A model generated the notes under the pieces. That model was not told the origin of the DNA. It ran no database searches and was given only the letters and a program-made list of their open reading frames with translations. The translations under genes and the position numbers were made by a program. Shown one piece after another: positions 50,417 to 61,055 of a DNA stretch of 64,000 nucleotides (positions are counted from its first letter, which is position 1; each line of letters opens with the position of its first letter). Source of the DNA: Rhodococcus sp. WMMA185 (GTDB taxonomy: Bacteria; Actinomycetota; Actinomycetes; Mycobacteriales; Mycobacteriaceae). The stretch covers positions 2,178,501 to 2,242,500 of the forward strand of contig NZ_CP017014.1 in NCBI RefSeq assembly GCF_001767395.1, in the 5' to 3' direction.

Positions 50417-52894
50417 TCAATTCCCGTCGGGGCCCCGAACCAGATCTGGTTCGGGGCCCTGCGCGTTTCTCCGCTCAGATCGCGTACGCCGCTCTAGGAC
50501 CGAGTAGGCAGCGAGTTTGACCCGATCCTCGACGAGGAACCACACCAGGGCGTAGACCCAGACGGCGGCGACCCAACCCCAGCCCAGGGGTGTCATCAGC
50601 AACCCGAATCCGGCGATCAGGGTGGCGACTACTTGGGTGCCGACGACGGCCGCCACCAGTACGCGGGCCGGCGCGGGCTGCGACCAGAACGGGCCACGGG
50701 TACGGGTGACGAACACCGTGAGGTGCCCGGAGATAGAGAGCTTGAGGTATATGAGGGTGCGGATCACATCGTGGTCGAGTCCGAAGGCGGTATCGGCAAG
50801 GGTGAAGAGCAGGAACGTCTCGATCACGCCGAGAATGCCGAGGACGGTCGCGATGGTGAGCACGGTGCGCATGTCCCACGCCGCCGGCCTGGGTGAGCCC
50901 CGCACACGGTCGAAGGCGATTGCCAGGATCGCACCGTCGTTGAGGATCGCGAGCAGCACGATCATGATCGCCGTGACCGGGAAGAAGTTCATGATGACGA
51001 CGGCAAGGGTGACCAGTAGCAACACCCGGATCGTCTCGGCTATCCGATACATGGCGTAGTTGGTCATGCGGACGAAGATCTCCCGGGCCATGCGGATCGC
51101 GTCCACGATGACCGACAGTCCCGGCGCGAGCAGCACCACATCCGCTGCAGCCCGAGCAGCCTCGGTGGCCCCGGCTACGGCAATGCCCGCATCGGCTTGC
51201 TTTAACGCAGGGGCATCGTTGACACCATCACCGGTCATCCCGACGATGTGACCCCGCTGCTGGAGCAGTTGCACGATCCGATACTTGTGTTCAGGGAAGA
51301 CCTGACCGAACCCGTCGGCGTCTTCCACGAGGTCGGCTGTCTGCTCATCGGTGCAACCGCTGGTCTGCAGGGCGTCTGCGGGCAGGATGTGGTCACCGAG
51401 GCGGACCTGGCGGGCGATCTCGGCGCCGATGGCGACCTGATCACCGGTGACCATTTTCACCTGCACACCGAGGCTCTGGGCCGCGTCGATCGTGTTTGCC
51501 GAGTCGGCCCGCGGCGGATCCGCCAGCGGGAGCACCCCGAGCAGCCGCCACCGGTCGTCGGATGTCGTGCGTGCAACCGACAGCGACCGATCACCGCGGC
51601 GGGCATACTCCTCGACATGCTCCGCGGCGGCCGTGCAAACCGGATCGCCTTCACACAGTCCGGCGATGACCTGCGGCGCGCCCTTGCTGACGTGGTACAC
51701 GGTTCCGTCATCGCCTCGGACCGTCGCCTCGGTCCGTTTCGTAACCGGATCGAACGGCACGAACGCCTCGACCACTACACCCGGCACCGGCATGACATCC
51801 GCGGACGCGGCAAGCACCGCCAGATCGATCGGATCCTGATCCTCGGCGCGTGATGCAAGCGCAGCTGCGGCCAGAAGATCCGATCGTGCTACCCCTGGTG
51901 CGCACCACGGCTCGGCGACCGCAAGCCTGTTCTGTGTAAGGGTGCCGGTCTTGTCCGAGCACAACACGTCGATGCCGCCCAATTCTTCGACTGCGGGCAG
52001 GTGGCTGACGACCGCCTTGCGCTGAGCTAGTCGGCGGGCGCCGACGGCCATCGTCACCGACAGTACGGCCGGCAGAGCGACTGGCACGGAGGCGATCGTG
52101 ACCACCAGCGCAAACTCGAGCGTTTGTAGCGTCGGGTTGCCCCTCAGCAGCGATACCGCAGCGGTAAGAGCGACCAGTGCCACCGCGATCACGATGAGGT
52201 AGTTGCCGATGCGCAGCACCGCCCTCTGGAAATGGCTGACCGTACCGGCGGACTCGACCAGGGCGGTGGTGCGGCCGAAAAAGGAGTCAGCGCCGGTGGC
52301 GAAGACCATCGCGTCCGCCTCACCGCGGGTGATCACCGCCCCGGAGTACAAGACGCCTCCGCGCTCACAGGTCACCGGCAGCGACTCACCGGTCAGCGCG
52401 GACTGGTCGACCTGCAACCGACAGTCGTCCAACAGTCGGGCATCCGCGGGAATCACGTCCCCGAGGCGAATCCGGATGATGTCGCCTCGGACCAACTCCC
52501 GGACCGGGGCCGTGACCCACGCACCACCCCGCAAGACCCGCGCGCTCGTGGCCAGACGTTGTTTCAGAGCGGCGATCGCATTCGCGGCCTGCTGCTCCTC
52601 CGTGAACGCCACCAGGCCGTTCATGCCCAACAGCACTCCGATTATCACCGCGTCGGTCCAGTGGCGAGCTAGCAGCGACAGCAATAGGGCGGCCTCGATC
52701 ATCCACGGAATCGGTGCCCAGAAGTAACCTGCGAAAGTCAGCAGCGGATTGCGTCGCCGTTCGGCAATCTCGTTCGGGCCGTCGACCGCAAGCCGCGTGG
52801 CCGCGTCCTGTGAGGACAGCCCATCGTGCGGTACGCGCAATTCGCTCCGCAGGGCCTCCAGCGGGATCGTCGACAATTGGACCCTCGACGTCAT
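50417..52894 (-). CDS. P-type ATPase, plasma-membrane H+-ATPase-like (type IIIA)
   Basis: An 825-residue cation pump. The actuator motif is SALTGES (about 165-171), and the phosphorylated Asp314 is in CSDKTGTLT. KGAPQVI and MTGDGVNDAPALKQADAGIAV complete the nucleotide and hinge sites. LAILNDGAILAIAFDRV in M6 is typical of the PMA1-like proton pump group rather than of Ca2+ or heavy-metal pumps. No N-terminal metal-binding domain is present. It is inserted between qcrB and ctaF, where mycobacteria have other genes. ATG 52894 overlaps the stop of a six-codon leader ORF. Transport of protons is the best inference. Confidence 0.87.
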   Translation of the reverse strand: MTSRVQLSTIPLEALRSELRVPHDGLSSQDAATRLAVDGPNEIAERRRNPLLTFAGYFWAPIPWMIEAALLLSLLARHWTDAVIIGVLLGMNGLVAFTEEQQAANAIAALKQRLATSARVLRGGAWVTAPVRELVRGDIIRIRLGDVIPADARLLDDCRLQVDQSALTGESLPVTCERGGVLYSGAVITRGEADAMVFATGADSFFGRTTALVESAGTVSHFQRAVLRIGNYLIVIAVALVALTAAVSLLRGNPTLQTLEFALVVTIASVPVALPAVLSVTMAVGARRLAQRKAVVSHLPAVEELGGIDVLCSDKTGTLTQNRLAVAEPWCAPGVARSDLLAAAALASRAEDQDPIDLAVLAASADVMPVPGVVVEAFVPFDPVTKRTEATVRGDDGTVYHVSKGAPQVIAGLCEGDPVCTAAAEHVEEYARRGDRSLSVARTTSDDRWRLLGVLPLADPPRADSANTIDAAQSLGVQVKMVTGDQVAIGAEIARQVRLGDHILPADALQTSGCTDEQTADLVEDADGFGQVFPEHKYRIVQLLQQRGHIVGMTGDGVNDAPALKQADAGIAVAGATEAARAAADVVLLAPGLSVIVDAIRMAREIFVRMTNYAMYRIAETIRVLLLVTLAVVIMNFFPVTAIMIVLLAILNDGAILAIAFDRVRGSPRPAAWDMRTVLTIATVLGILGVIETFLLFTLADTAFGLDHDVIRTLIYLKLSISGHLTVFVTRTRGPFWSQPAPARVLVAAVVGTQVVATLIAGFGLLMTPLGWGWVAAVWVYALVWFLVEDRVKLAAYSVLERRTRSERRNAQGPEPDLVRGPDGN
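50430..50459. terminator. Palindromic terminator of qcrCAB lying inside the convergent ATPase gene
   Basis: GGGCCCCGAACCAGA and TCTGGTTCGGGGCCC form a perfect 30-bp palindrome starting 24 nt after the qcrB stop. It also encodes the C-terminal QGPEPDLVRGP of the convergent ATPase, whose stop is only 11 nt from that of qcrB. Confidence 0.8.
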
Positions 52895-52911
52895 GAGTGG
52901 CGCTTTTGCAT
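52891..52911 (-). CDS. Possible six-residue leader peptide of the P-type ATPase
   Basis: ATG CAA AAG CGC CAC TCA TGA encodes MQKRHS. It has the good ribosome site (AGAGGAG with 6-nt spacing), while the ATPase ATG, which overlaps its stop (ATGA), has none of its own. Translation of the pump may depend on this leader; a longer in-frame ATPase N-terminus is the alternative. Confidence 0.4.
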   Translation of the reverse strand: MQKRHS

Positions 52912-52980
52912 GAGTGGCTCCTCTTCCGTCTGCATCCATCATGCGGTGCCGCACAGACCGTCGCCACTCCCCCACAACGA

Positions 52981-53018
52981 CGTAAGGCGCCGAACCCCAT
53001 GGGGCTCGGCGCCTTACG
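52981..53018. terminator. Terminator between ctaF and the ATPase gene
   Basis: CGTAAGGCGCCGA and TCGGCGCCTTACG form a near-perfect stem around CCCCATGGGG. It lies 19 nt beyond the ctaF stop on the minus strand. Confidence 0.85.
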
Positions 53019-53037
53019 CTCGTTCTGTGGTGCGGAC

Positions 53038-53454
53038 CTAGTGCTTCTCGGGTCCGACGTAGTACTCGAAGACGAGTCCTGCGGCCGCGGCGAGTATGGC
53101 AACCACCGCGACTACCACCAGCCAGATCTGGAAGAACGCCAGCGAGACAGCGGCCAGTCCTGCTGCCGCAGCAAGCAGGATCGGCCAATAGCTACCGGGG
53201 CTGAAGAAACCCAGATCGCCTGCACCGTCTGCGATCTCAGCATCTTCGTAATCCTCGGGGCGGGTATCGAGACGCCGGGCGACGAAACGGAAGTACGTTC
53301 CGACGATCAGCGTCAGCCCCGCCGAAAGGCAGATGGCAGTCAATCCCGCCCATTCGATGCCCGTGCGCGACACGGCGGTGAAGCCGCCGTACACGATCGC
53401 GACGAGAATGAAGAACACCGTCAGGATCTCGAAGAGCTTCGCTTCGATCTTCAT
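53038..53454 (-). CDS. ctaF: Cytochrome c oxidase subunit IV (actinobacterial)
   Basis: A 138-residue membrane protein with four hydrophobic segments ([38 protein letters not shown], a pair at 92-130) and an [23 protein letters not shown] loop, characteristic of the small subunit IV specific to actinobacterial aa3 oxidase. It follows ctaC with a 41-nt gap, presumably as an operon. Confidence 0.95.
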   Translation of the reverse strand: MKIEAKLFEILTVFFILVAIVYGGFTAVSRTGIEWAGLTAICLSAGLTLIVGTYFRFVARRLDTRPEDYEDAEIADGAGDLGFFSPGSYWPILLAAAAGLAAVSLAFFQIWLVVVAVVAILAAAAGLVFEYYVGPEKH

Positions 53455-53495
53455 ATCAGTACTTGTCCTTGGTCAGTGAGGTATCGGCAGCAGGT

Positions 53496-54539
53496 TCAGC
53501 TACCTTCGACACCGCTCGCCTGCCTGTAGCCGCGATCGGTAGTGAAGGGAGACGTCGACGTGGCAACAGGGGATTCACCGATAGCCTGCAGCGCTTGCGC
53601 CGTGGTCAGACCTTGGCCGCCATCCTCTGCGGGCATACGCAACTCGATGTACTGCTGGAACTTGTCGGGAGTGACGGCACGGACCTCGAAGTTCATCATC
53701 GCGTGGAACGTGCCGCACATCTCCGCACAGCGTCCGACGAAGGCGCCTTCACGCTCGATCTCACTGATCTGGAAGACATTGTCGGAGTGGTTCTCCGCCG
53801 GGTTCGGGAGCACATCGCGCTTGAAGAGGAACTCCGGTACCCAGAACGCATGGACGACATCGGACGATGCCAGATCGAACTGGATCCGCTTGCCGGTGGG
53901 GAGAACGAGGATCGGGATCTCTTCGCTCGTGCCGACGGTCTCGATCTTGTCGTAGCGCAGGTAGGACAGGTCCTGAGGAGACTTGCCGTGAACGGGTCCG
54001 GGTGCCTCGCCCTCTTCGCCCGGGGCCGTCTCGGCAGCAGCCTGGGCCTCGAGATCGACGCCGTCGTATCTGCCGGCGCCATCACCGAAGTCGATGGAGC
54101 GGTAACCGAACTTCCAGTTCCACTGGAAGGCGGTGACATCCACCACTACATCGGGATTGTCCTCTTTATCGAGAACGTGGTTCTGCACGACCACCGTGAA
54201 GTAGAACAGGACGGAGATGATGACGAACGGGACCGCCGTGTAGGCCAGTTCCAGCGGAACGTTGTACGCCGTCTGACGCGGAAACTCCGGTGAGTCCTTC
54301 TTCTTACGGTGGAAGATCACCGCCCAGAATGTGAGTCCCCACACCAGCACACCCATGGCGAGGGCGGCGATGACCGACCAGGTCCACAGTTCACGCATTC
54401 GGGTGGCCTGCGGGGTAACGCCCGAAGGCCACCCGAAACGAAGCACCTCGTTGTCGATTGAGCAACCCGACAGCAGCAAGGCAGCAATGCCCAAAGAAAC
54501 TGCCAGCCCTGCCCGCCGAAGGATCCGACCTTGCACCAC
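53496..54539 (-). CDS. ctaC: Cytochrome c oxidase subunit II (CuA)
   Basis: A 347-residue lipoprotein. The lipobox LLLSGCS provides the acylated cysteine, and two transmembrane helices follow ([23 protein letters not shown] and [21 protein letters not shown]). The CuA site is [14 protein letters not shown] with the upstream His in [14 protein letters not shown] 54539 is preferred because AGGAAGG lies 7 nt before it; an in-frame extension to 54599 is not family-like. Confidence 0.95.
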   Translation of the reverse strand: MVQGRILRRAGLAVSLGIAALLLSGCSIDNEVLRFGWPSGVTPQATRMRELWTWSVIAALAMGVLVWGLTFWAVIFHRKKKDSPEFPRQTAYNVPLELAYTAVPFVIISVLFYFTVVVQNHVLDKEDNPDVVVDVTAFQWNWKFGYRSIDFGDGAGRYDGVDLEAQAAAETAPGEEGEAPGPVHGKSPQDLSYLRYDKIETVGTSEEIPILVLPTGKRIQFDLASSDVVHAFWVPEFLFKRDVLPNPAENHSDNVFQISEIEREGAFVGRCAEMCGTFHAMMNFEVRAVTPDKFQQYIELRMPAEDGGQGLTTAQALQAIGESPVATSTSPFTTDRGYRQASGVEGS

Positions 54540-54804
54540 GTGCACGCCTTCCTGATCGCCGCAATAGTCCACTAGGGCAACCCGATGGGTAAGGCCCAAT
54601 TACTACGCAGCGTAGACCAAAGGTGGGGGCTCGCTGATTTCGGGTCAGACGTGCCGACGCCCCGGGAGTCCGTATTGTCCAAGTAACGAAGTTGGCGGCC
54701 CTGATCGGACAGCCCGGCATTCTGCGGCATACTTTCCGACAGAGTTCCCCGGCCCCTCCACATCGTGGGGCCTTCCCAAATCCTGAATTGAGGTACCGGA
54801 CGCT
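54540..54804. promoter_or_regulatory. Divergent ctaC/asnB promoter region
   Basis: The 265-bp gap between divergent genes must hold both promoters. I see no gene in it and cannot place -35/-10 elements with confidence. Confidence 0.35.
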
Positions 54805-56730
54805 GTGTGCGGACTGCTCGGGCTACTGACCTCCGGAGAAACCAGCGACGACACCGTTTCACGAGTCGACCAGGCGATGCACTGTCTGCGCCACCGTGGG
54901 CCGGACGAGCACGGCACCTGGCACGACGGCCACCTGGTGTTCGGGTTCAACCGGTTGTCGATCATCGATATCGAACACTCGCACCAGCCCTTGCGCTGGG
55001 GGCCGGAGGAGGATCCGGAACGCTACGCGCTGACCTTCAACGGCGAGATCTACAACTACCTCGAGATCCGCGCCGAGCTTGCCGACCAGTTCGGTGCGCG
55101 ATTCACCACGGAGGGCGACAGCGAAGCCATCGTCGCCGCTTTCCACTACTGGGGCGAAGATGCCGTCCGCCGGCTGCGAGGGATGTTCGCGTTCGCGATC
55201 TGGGACACGGCGACCCGGGAGCTGTTCATCGCCCGCGACCCGTTCGGTATCAAGCCCCTGTTCCTCGCGACAGGTATCGGTGGCACCGCTTTCGGTAGCG
55301 AGAAGAAGAGCCTGCTCGAGTTGGCAAGCCTGATCGGCATCGGAACCGAACTCGATCCGCGGGCCGTCGAGCATTACACAGTGCTGCAGTACGTCCCTGA
55401 GCCCGAAACACTGCACAGGCACATCCGGCGGCTCGAATCCGGCTGTTTCGCCCGGGTGCGGCCCGGCGAGGCACCCGTCATCACCCGCTACTTCTCCCCC
55501 ACGTTCCCGGTTCGTCCGTTCGCGGCCGGCACGGAGCAGGCGAGGTACAGGGAGATCGCGGAAGCGCTAGAGGATTCGGTCGCCAAACACATGCGCGCCG
55601 ACGTCACGGTCGGTTCGTTCCTGTCGGGCGGTATCGACTCGACAGCCATCGCAGCGCTCGCGATGCGGCACAACCCGAACCTGATCACGTTCACCACGGG
55701 CTTCGAGCGTGAGGGCTACTCCGAGGTTGATGTCGCGGCCGAATCGGCCGCAGCAATCGGCGCACGCCACGTCGTCAAGGTGGTGAGCCCGTCCGAGTTC
55801 GCCGCCGCCATCCCCGAGATCGTGTGGTACCTCGACGACCCCGTCGCCGATCCCGCGCTCGTTCCACTGTGGTTCGTTGCGAAGGAGGCACGCAAGCACG
55901 TCAAGGTCGTGCTGTCGGGCGAAGGCGCCGACGAGTTGTTCGGCGGATACACCATCTACCGCGAACCCCTGTCACTCAAGCCGTTCGAGTACCTGCCACG
56001 GGGTCTGCGCAGGGCCGCTGGAAAGCTCTCCGAGCGCATTCCCGAGGGCACCCGCGGCAAGAGCCTGCTCAACCGTGGCTCGCTGACCCTCGAAGAGCGC
56101 TACTACGGCAATGCGCGCAGCTTCAACGACGCCCAGTTGCGAGCGGTTCTGCGCGACTTCCGGCCCGAATGGACGCACCGCGACGTCACCGATCCGATCT
56201 ACGACCTCTCACGAGGCTGGGATCCGGTGGCTCGGATGCAGCACCTCGACCTGTTCACCTGGCTGCGCGGTGACATCCTCGTCAAGGCAGACAAGATGAC
56301 CATGGCCAACTCGCTCGAGTTGCGAGTACCGTTCCTCGATCCCGAGGTCTTCAAAGTCTCCTCCCAGGTGCCCCTGAACCAGAAGATCGCCAACAACACC
56401 ACCAAGTACGCGCTGCGACAAGCGCTGGAGGGCATAGTGCCCGGGCATGTGCTGCACCGGGCGAAACTGGGTTTTCCCGTCCCCTTGCGGCACTGGCTGC
56501 GCGGGACCGAACTGTTCGACTGGGCGCACGAGCAGATCGCGGCATCGGGGACCGATCACCTTCTCGACAAGGCTGCGGTCGCCAAGATGCTCAGCGATCA
56601 CCGGGACGGCGCGTCCGACCACAGTCGCCGCCTGTGGACCGTGCTGATCTTCATGGTGTGGCACGGCATCTTCGTCGAGGACCGCATCGTTCCGGAAATC
56701 GCGGAACCCGCGTACCCGGTGTCGCTCTAG
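54805..56730 (+). CDS. asnB: Glutamine-hydrolysing asparagine synthetase family protein
   Basis: A 641-residue two-domain amidotransferase. It starts GTG TGC so that Cys2 becomes the N-terminal nucleophile of the class II glutaminase (CGLLGLLTSGE, RHRGPDEHGTW, NGEIYNY). The synthetase domain has the ATP-pyrophosphatase loop SFLSGGIDST and LSGEGADELFGGY. GAGG lies 11 nt upstream. In the mycobacterial counterpart (Rv2201) and C. glutamicum LtsA, the role is amidation of cell-wall peptide rather than asparagine supply, so both functions are possible. Confidence 0.93.
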   Translation: MCGLLGLLTSGETSDDTVSRVDQAMHCLRHRGPDEHGTWHDGHLVFGFNRLSIIDIEHSHQPLRWGPEEDPERYALTFNGEIYNYLEIRAELADQFGARFTTEGDSEAIVAAFHYWGEDAVRRLRGMFAFAIWDTATRELFIARDPFGIKPLFLATGIGGTAFGSEKKSLLELASLIGIGTELDPRAVEHYTVLQYVPEPETLHRHIRRLESGCFARVRPGEAPVITRYFSPTFPVRPFAAGTEQARYREIAEALEDSVAKHMRADVTVGSFLSGGIDSTAIAALAMRHNPNLITFTTGFEREGYSEVDVAAESAAAIGARHVVKVVSPSEFAAAIPEIVWYLDDPVADPALVPLWFVAKEARKHVKVVLSGEGADELFGGYTIYREPLSLKPFEYLPRGLRRAAGKLSERIPEGTRGKSLLNRGSLTLEERYYGNARSFNDAQLRAVLRDFRPEWTHRDVTDPIYDLSRGWDPVARMQHLDLFTWLRGDILVKADKMTMANSLELRVPFLDPEVFKVSSQVPLNQKIANNTTKYALRQALEGIVPGHVLHRAKLGFPVPLRHWLRGTELFDWAHEQIAASGTDHLLDKAAVAKMLSDHRDGASDHSRRLWTVLIFMVWHGIFVEDRIVPEIAEPAYPVSL

Positions 56731-56771
56731 CGTCCCGGACAAGATTCCTCGGACAAGCTTCCTCAGCCAAT

Positions 56772-56808
56772 CGTGCCGTGTGGTAGCGCCTCGCTACCAC
56801 ACGGCACG
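56772..56808. terminator. Bidirectional terminator between asnB and adoK
   Basis: CGTGCCGTGTGGTAGCG and its complement form a perfect 17-bp stem with a 3-nt loop between the convergent genes. Confidence 0.9.
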
Positions 56809-56840
56809 CTGGTTTTGGCAGTGCACGCGGTGCGGGATGT

Positions 56841-57959
<1,119 letters not shown>

Positions 57960-57981
57960 TCAGTTGCGGCGAGTGCGGGAC

Positions 57982-58332
57982 TCAGTTGAAGGAGTCGCCG
58001 CAAGCGCACGAACCGGTCGCATTGGGGTTGTCGATCGTGAAGCCCTGCTTCTCGATGGTATCGACGAAGTCGATCGAAGCACCCTCGACGTACGGCGCGC
58101 TCATTCGGTCGACAGCGAGGGACACACCACCGAAGTCCACGACCAAGTCGCCATCGAGGTTACGGTCGTCGAAGAAAAGCTGGTAGCGCAGTCCTGCGCA
58201 GCCGCCGGGTTGCACAGCGATCCGCAGCGCAAGGTCGTCACGACCTTCCTGATCGAGCAGCGCCTTCGCCTTGGCGGACGCGGCTTCGGTCATCTTGACG
58301 CCGTGGACGCCGGTCTCGTTCTGCACAGTCAT
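57982..58332 (-). CDS. erpA: Iron-sulfur cluster insertion protein (A-type carrier)
   Basis: A 116-residue HesB/IscA-family carrier passing 4Fe-4S clusters to target proteins. The three cysteine ligands are visible: GGCAGLRY, and C-x-C in GSCACGDSF at the C-terminus. Syntenic with Rv2204c. It is transcribed alone, with a T-tract terminator after it. Confidence 0.94.
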   Translation of the reverse strand: MTVQNETGVHGVKMTEAASAKAKALLDQEGRDDLALRIAVQPGGCAGLRYQLFFDDRNLDGDLVVDFGGVSLAVDRMSAPYVEGASIDFVDTIEKQGFTIDNPNATGSCACGDSFN

Positions 58333-58474
58333 GGGCTCTCCCTGTAGTTCGTAAACAAACCCGTGAACGCTTCAACGGTACTCCGCGCCCGACTTATTCC
58401 CGGGTTCCATCCCCTGCGGCAACATCCGCAGGTCGACCCACGCCCATGGTATCCGACGCCTCGGCTTTGGGTTA

Positions 58475-59548
58475 CTACCCGGTCTCAGCGATCTCCGAGT
58501 CACGCGCCGCAACCGAAGCGAGATCCCTGAGCTGCGCGAAGGCGTCGCCCATCGCCAGTTCTACCGACCCGGCGCGACCTACGAGCGACAGCGCGCGATC
58601 GATTCCCGCGCCGTCGAGTTCGACCGGGTCCAGCAGCACCTGCCCGGCGAGGACGAGCGTCGGGATCGACCGTCGACGTGCGGCGGCACAGAGTTCGACC
58701 ACGAGTTTCCCGCGCAACGATTGCCGGTCGAGCCGCCCTTCACCGGTGATCACCAATCGAGCCGATGCCAATTGCTGTTCCTGTCGCGTCCGCCTCGCCA
58801 CCAGCTGCGCGCCGGATTCCCGCGTCGCGCCCAGCGCGAACAGCGCGGCACCGATTCCGCCCGCGGCGCCGGCTCCCGGTTCCTCGGCAACCTCGCGCGA
58901 CGTCAGCGATTGCAGCTGCCCCGCCCACTCGCGGTTCCGTTCTTCGAGGAACGCGACGGTGTCGGGGTCAGCGCCCTTCTGCGGACCGAAGACTCGCGCG
59001 GCACCGTGCATCCCCAGCAGTGGGTGCACGACGTCGGTCGCGGCGACCAGTTCCACACCCCGCAGCCGGGCGAGGGCCTCGTCTGCACTGCCGAACGTCT
59101 CCGTCAAGACCTCGACCAACCCACGCCCACCGTCGGTGCAGCTACTGCCACCGAGACCCACGACGATGCGCCGCGCTCCCGAATCGAGCGCTGCCACCAT
59201 CAACTGCCCGACACCTCGACTGTGCGCGTCCCGTGCGGTGGCGGGCGTCGGTGGTCCGCACAGGAGCCCGAGCCCGCATGCCTGGGCCGACTCGACGTAG
59301 GCGTCGGCGCCATCGAGGAGCCATCTGGCTGTGACATCGGCACCGAGGGGCCCTTCGACGACAGCGGTCCGGACGGTGCCGCCCGCAGCGGCAACCACCT
59401 CGACGAAACCGGGACCGCCGTCGGATTGCGGCGCCTCGATCAACTGATCTTCTGGACGCACCGCGGACCATCCGGCAGCAATGGCGGCGGCCGCCTCCGG
59501 GGCGGTCAGCGTTCCGCCGAAGGAGTCCGGCGCAATCATCACTCGCAC
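58475..59548 (-). CDS. Glycerate 2-kinase (GlxK/GarK family, Rv2205c-like)
   Basis: A 357-residue kinase phosphorylating glycerate. It begins (V)RVMIAPDSFGGTLTAPEAAAAIA, followed by SDGGPGFVEVV, GLGGSSCTDGG and VITGEGRLDRQSLRGKL, all signatures of the glycerate kinase type-1 fold. GTG 59548 is chosen because the family starts two or three residues before APDSF(K/G)G; no strong ribosome site is visible. Confidence 0.9.
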   Translation of the reverse strand: MRVMIAPDSFGGTLTAPEAAAAIAAGWSAVRPEDQLIEAPQSDGGPGFVEVVAAAGGTVRTAVVEGPLGADVTARWLLDGADAYVESAQACGLGLLCGPPTPATARDAHSRGVGQLMVAALDSGARRIVVGLGGSSCTDGGRGLVEVLTETFGSADEALARLRGVELVAATDVVHPLLGMHGAARVFGPQKGADPDTVAFLEERNREWAGQLQSLTSREVAEEPGAGAAGGIGAALFALGATRESGAQLVARRTRQEQQLASARLVITGEGRLDRQSLRGKLVVELCAAARRRSIPTLVLAGQVLLDPVELDGAGIDRALSLVGRAGSVELAMGDAFAQLRDLASVAARDSEIAETG

Positions 59549-59662
59549 CGGCAAGAGTCTATTGCGGCCGACGTGATCTGTGTCCCAGCGGTAGACGTGA
59601 CCGGCGCATTTCGACGTGAGGGCAATTTTCCTCTACGCTTTCCCGTCCAATAGGCTGGAAGG

Positions 59663-60349
59663 GTGAAATTGCTACGCCGCGGTGATTCGGATAATTCAGG
59701 CAAGCGGAATGTCGAGGCCGCGGAGCCGTCCACGGACTCCGAGGCGGCCACGGCCCCGGAGCCCCTCGAGCAGGAAGGCTCGACAGAACAGGTAGGCAAG
59801 GGTAGGCCCACGCCCAAACGACGTGACGCCGAGTCGAGGCGCCGTGGTCCCATCGCTCCCGCCCCGCTGACGGCGAAGGAAGCCCGGGCCCGCAAGAAGG
59901 CCACCAAGGGGACGAAGGAAGAGCGCAAGATCGCCGCAGCGGACCGGCGCGCTGCCGCCGCCGATCGCCGTGCCCGAATGCTCGCGGGTGAGGACAAGTA
60001 CCTCCTCCCGCGCGACAAGGGCCCCGTCCGCGCCTATGTCCGCGACATCGTGGACGCTCGGCGCAACCTGGTCGGCCTGTTCATGCCGATGGCCTTGGTC
60101 CTGATCATGGCGATGTTCGTGAGCCCGGCCCTGCAGTCCCTCGTCACCCTCGCCATGCTCGTCATGATGGTGTTCATGGTGGTAGAAGGCGTGTGGCTCG
60201 GGCGCAAGATCAACAATCAGGTCCGCGTGCGCTTCCCCGACACCCCGGATGGGGGCTTCAAGCTCGGCTGGTACGCATTCGTCCGCGCGTCTCAGATCCG
60301 CAAGCTTCGCGCCCCCAAGCCGAGAGTCAGCCCCGGCGACCCCGTCTGA
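59663..60349 (+). CDS. DUF3043 membrane protein (Rv2206-like)
   Basis: A 228-residue protein with a long, charged and disordered N-terminus (KGRPTPKRRDAESRRRGP, LTAKEARARKKATKGTKEERK), a DKGPVRAYVRDIVDARRN motif and two transmembrane segments (LVGLFMPMALVLIMAMFV, LVTLAMLVMMVFMVVEGVWL). This is the DUF3043 architecture conserved in actinobacteria. Function unknown; the Lys/Arg-rich tail suggests nucleic-acid or membrane-surface contacts. Confidence 0.88.
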   Translation: MKLLRRGDSDNSGKRNVEAAEPSTDSEAATAPEPLEQEGSTEQVGKGRPTPKRRDAESRRRGPIAPAPLTAKEARARKKATKGTKEERKIAAADRRAAAADRRARMLAGEDKYLLPRDKGPVRAYVRDIVDARRNLVGLFMPMALVLIMAMFVSPALQSLVTLAMLVMMVFMVVEGVWLGRKINNQVRVRFPDTPDGGFKLGWYAFVRASQIRKLRAPKPRVSPGDPV

Positions 60350-60407
60350 CCCGCGGGCCGATCCGGGAGGAATTCTGCCACCGGCGACGATTGGTAGCGT
60401 TCCACCC

Positions 60408-61055
60408 GTGCCCACCTCCGATACGTCGGACCGACCGACTCATCCGAACCAGCCCTCGCGAACGCTGGTGCTCGGCGGTGCGCGGTCCGGAAAGTCTGCC
60501 TACGCGGAGGAACTGGCCCAGGCCCTCGCCGGATCGGGACCGGTGCGCTACGTTGCCACCAGCCGCCGCGGTACCGGCGACCAAGACTGGGAACAGCGCG
60601 TCACTGCGCACCGCGACCGGCGCCCGGACACCTGGACCACGGTGGAAACCGCCCACCACCTCGATCTCGCCGAGCAGTTGCGCTCACCTGCCGATGCCGG
60701 CGCCACTCTCGTCGACGATCTCGGTACCTGGCTCACCCTCGAGCTCGACGGCGCCAGCGCTTGGGACCTGCCGCGCGGCACGATCACTCCACGAACCGAT
60801 GCTCTGGTGTCGAGTGTCCGCGGCTACGACGGCGCCCTCATCCTCGTGACCCCCGAGGTGGGCCTCGGTGTCATCCCGGAGACACGGTCCGGGCGTCTCT
60901 TCCGCGACGAGATCGGCGCCCTCAACGCACGCCTTGCCCAAATCTGCGACAGGGTAGTTCTCGTCGTCGCCGGACTGCCCATGACCCTGAAAGATGCTCC
61001 CACCGATCAAGTGCGCGGAACCGAAGTGTCAACTCGAACGAGAGGCCTAGCGTGA
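60408..61055 (+). CDS. cobU: Adenosylcobinamide kinase / guanylyltransferase
   Basis: A 215-residue enzyme for nucleotide-loop assembly of cobalamin. P-loop [18 protein letters not shown], then [13 protein letters not shown] and [14 protein letters not shown], and [21 protein letters not shown] near the C-terminus are typical of CobU. GTG 60408 begins a short disordered lead-in. It overlaps cobT by GTGA. In M. tuberculosis cobU is elsewhere, so here the cob block is complete. Confidence 0.93.
   Translation: MPTSDTSDRPTHPNQPSRTLVLGGARSGKSAYAEELAQALAGSGPVRYVATSRRGTGDQDWEQRVTAHRDRRPDTWTTVETAHHLDLAEQLRSPADAGATLVDDLGTWLTLELDGASAWDLPRGTITPRTDALVSSVRGYDGALILVTPEVGLGVIPETRSGRLFRDEIGALNARLAQICDRVVLVVAGLPMTLKDAPTDQVRGTEVSTRTRGLA

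Noticed and set aside
60350..60407. Cobalamin riboswitch before cobU
   Set aside because: The 58-nt gap after DUF3043 is too short and no B12-box-like sequence is visible.
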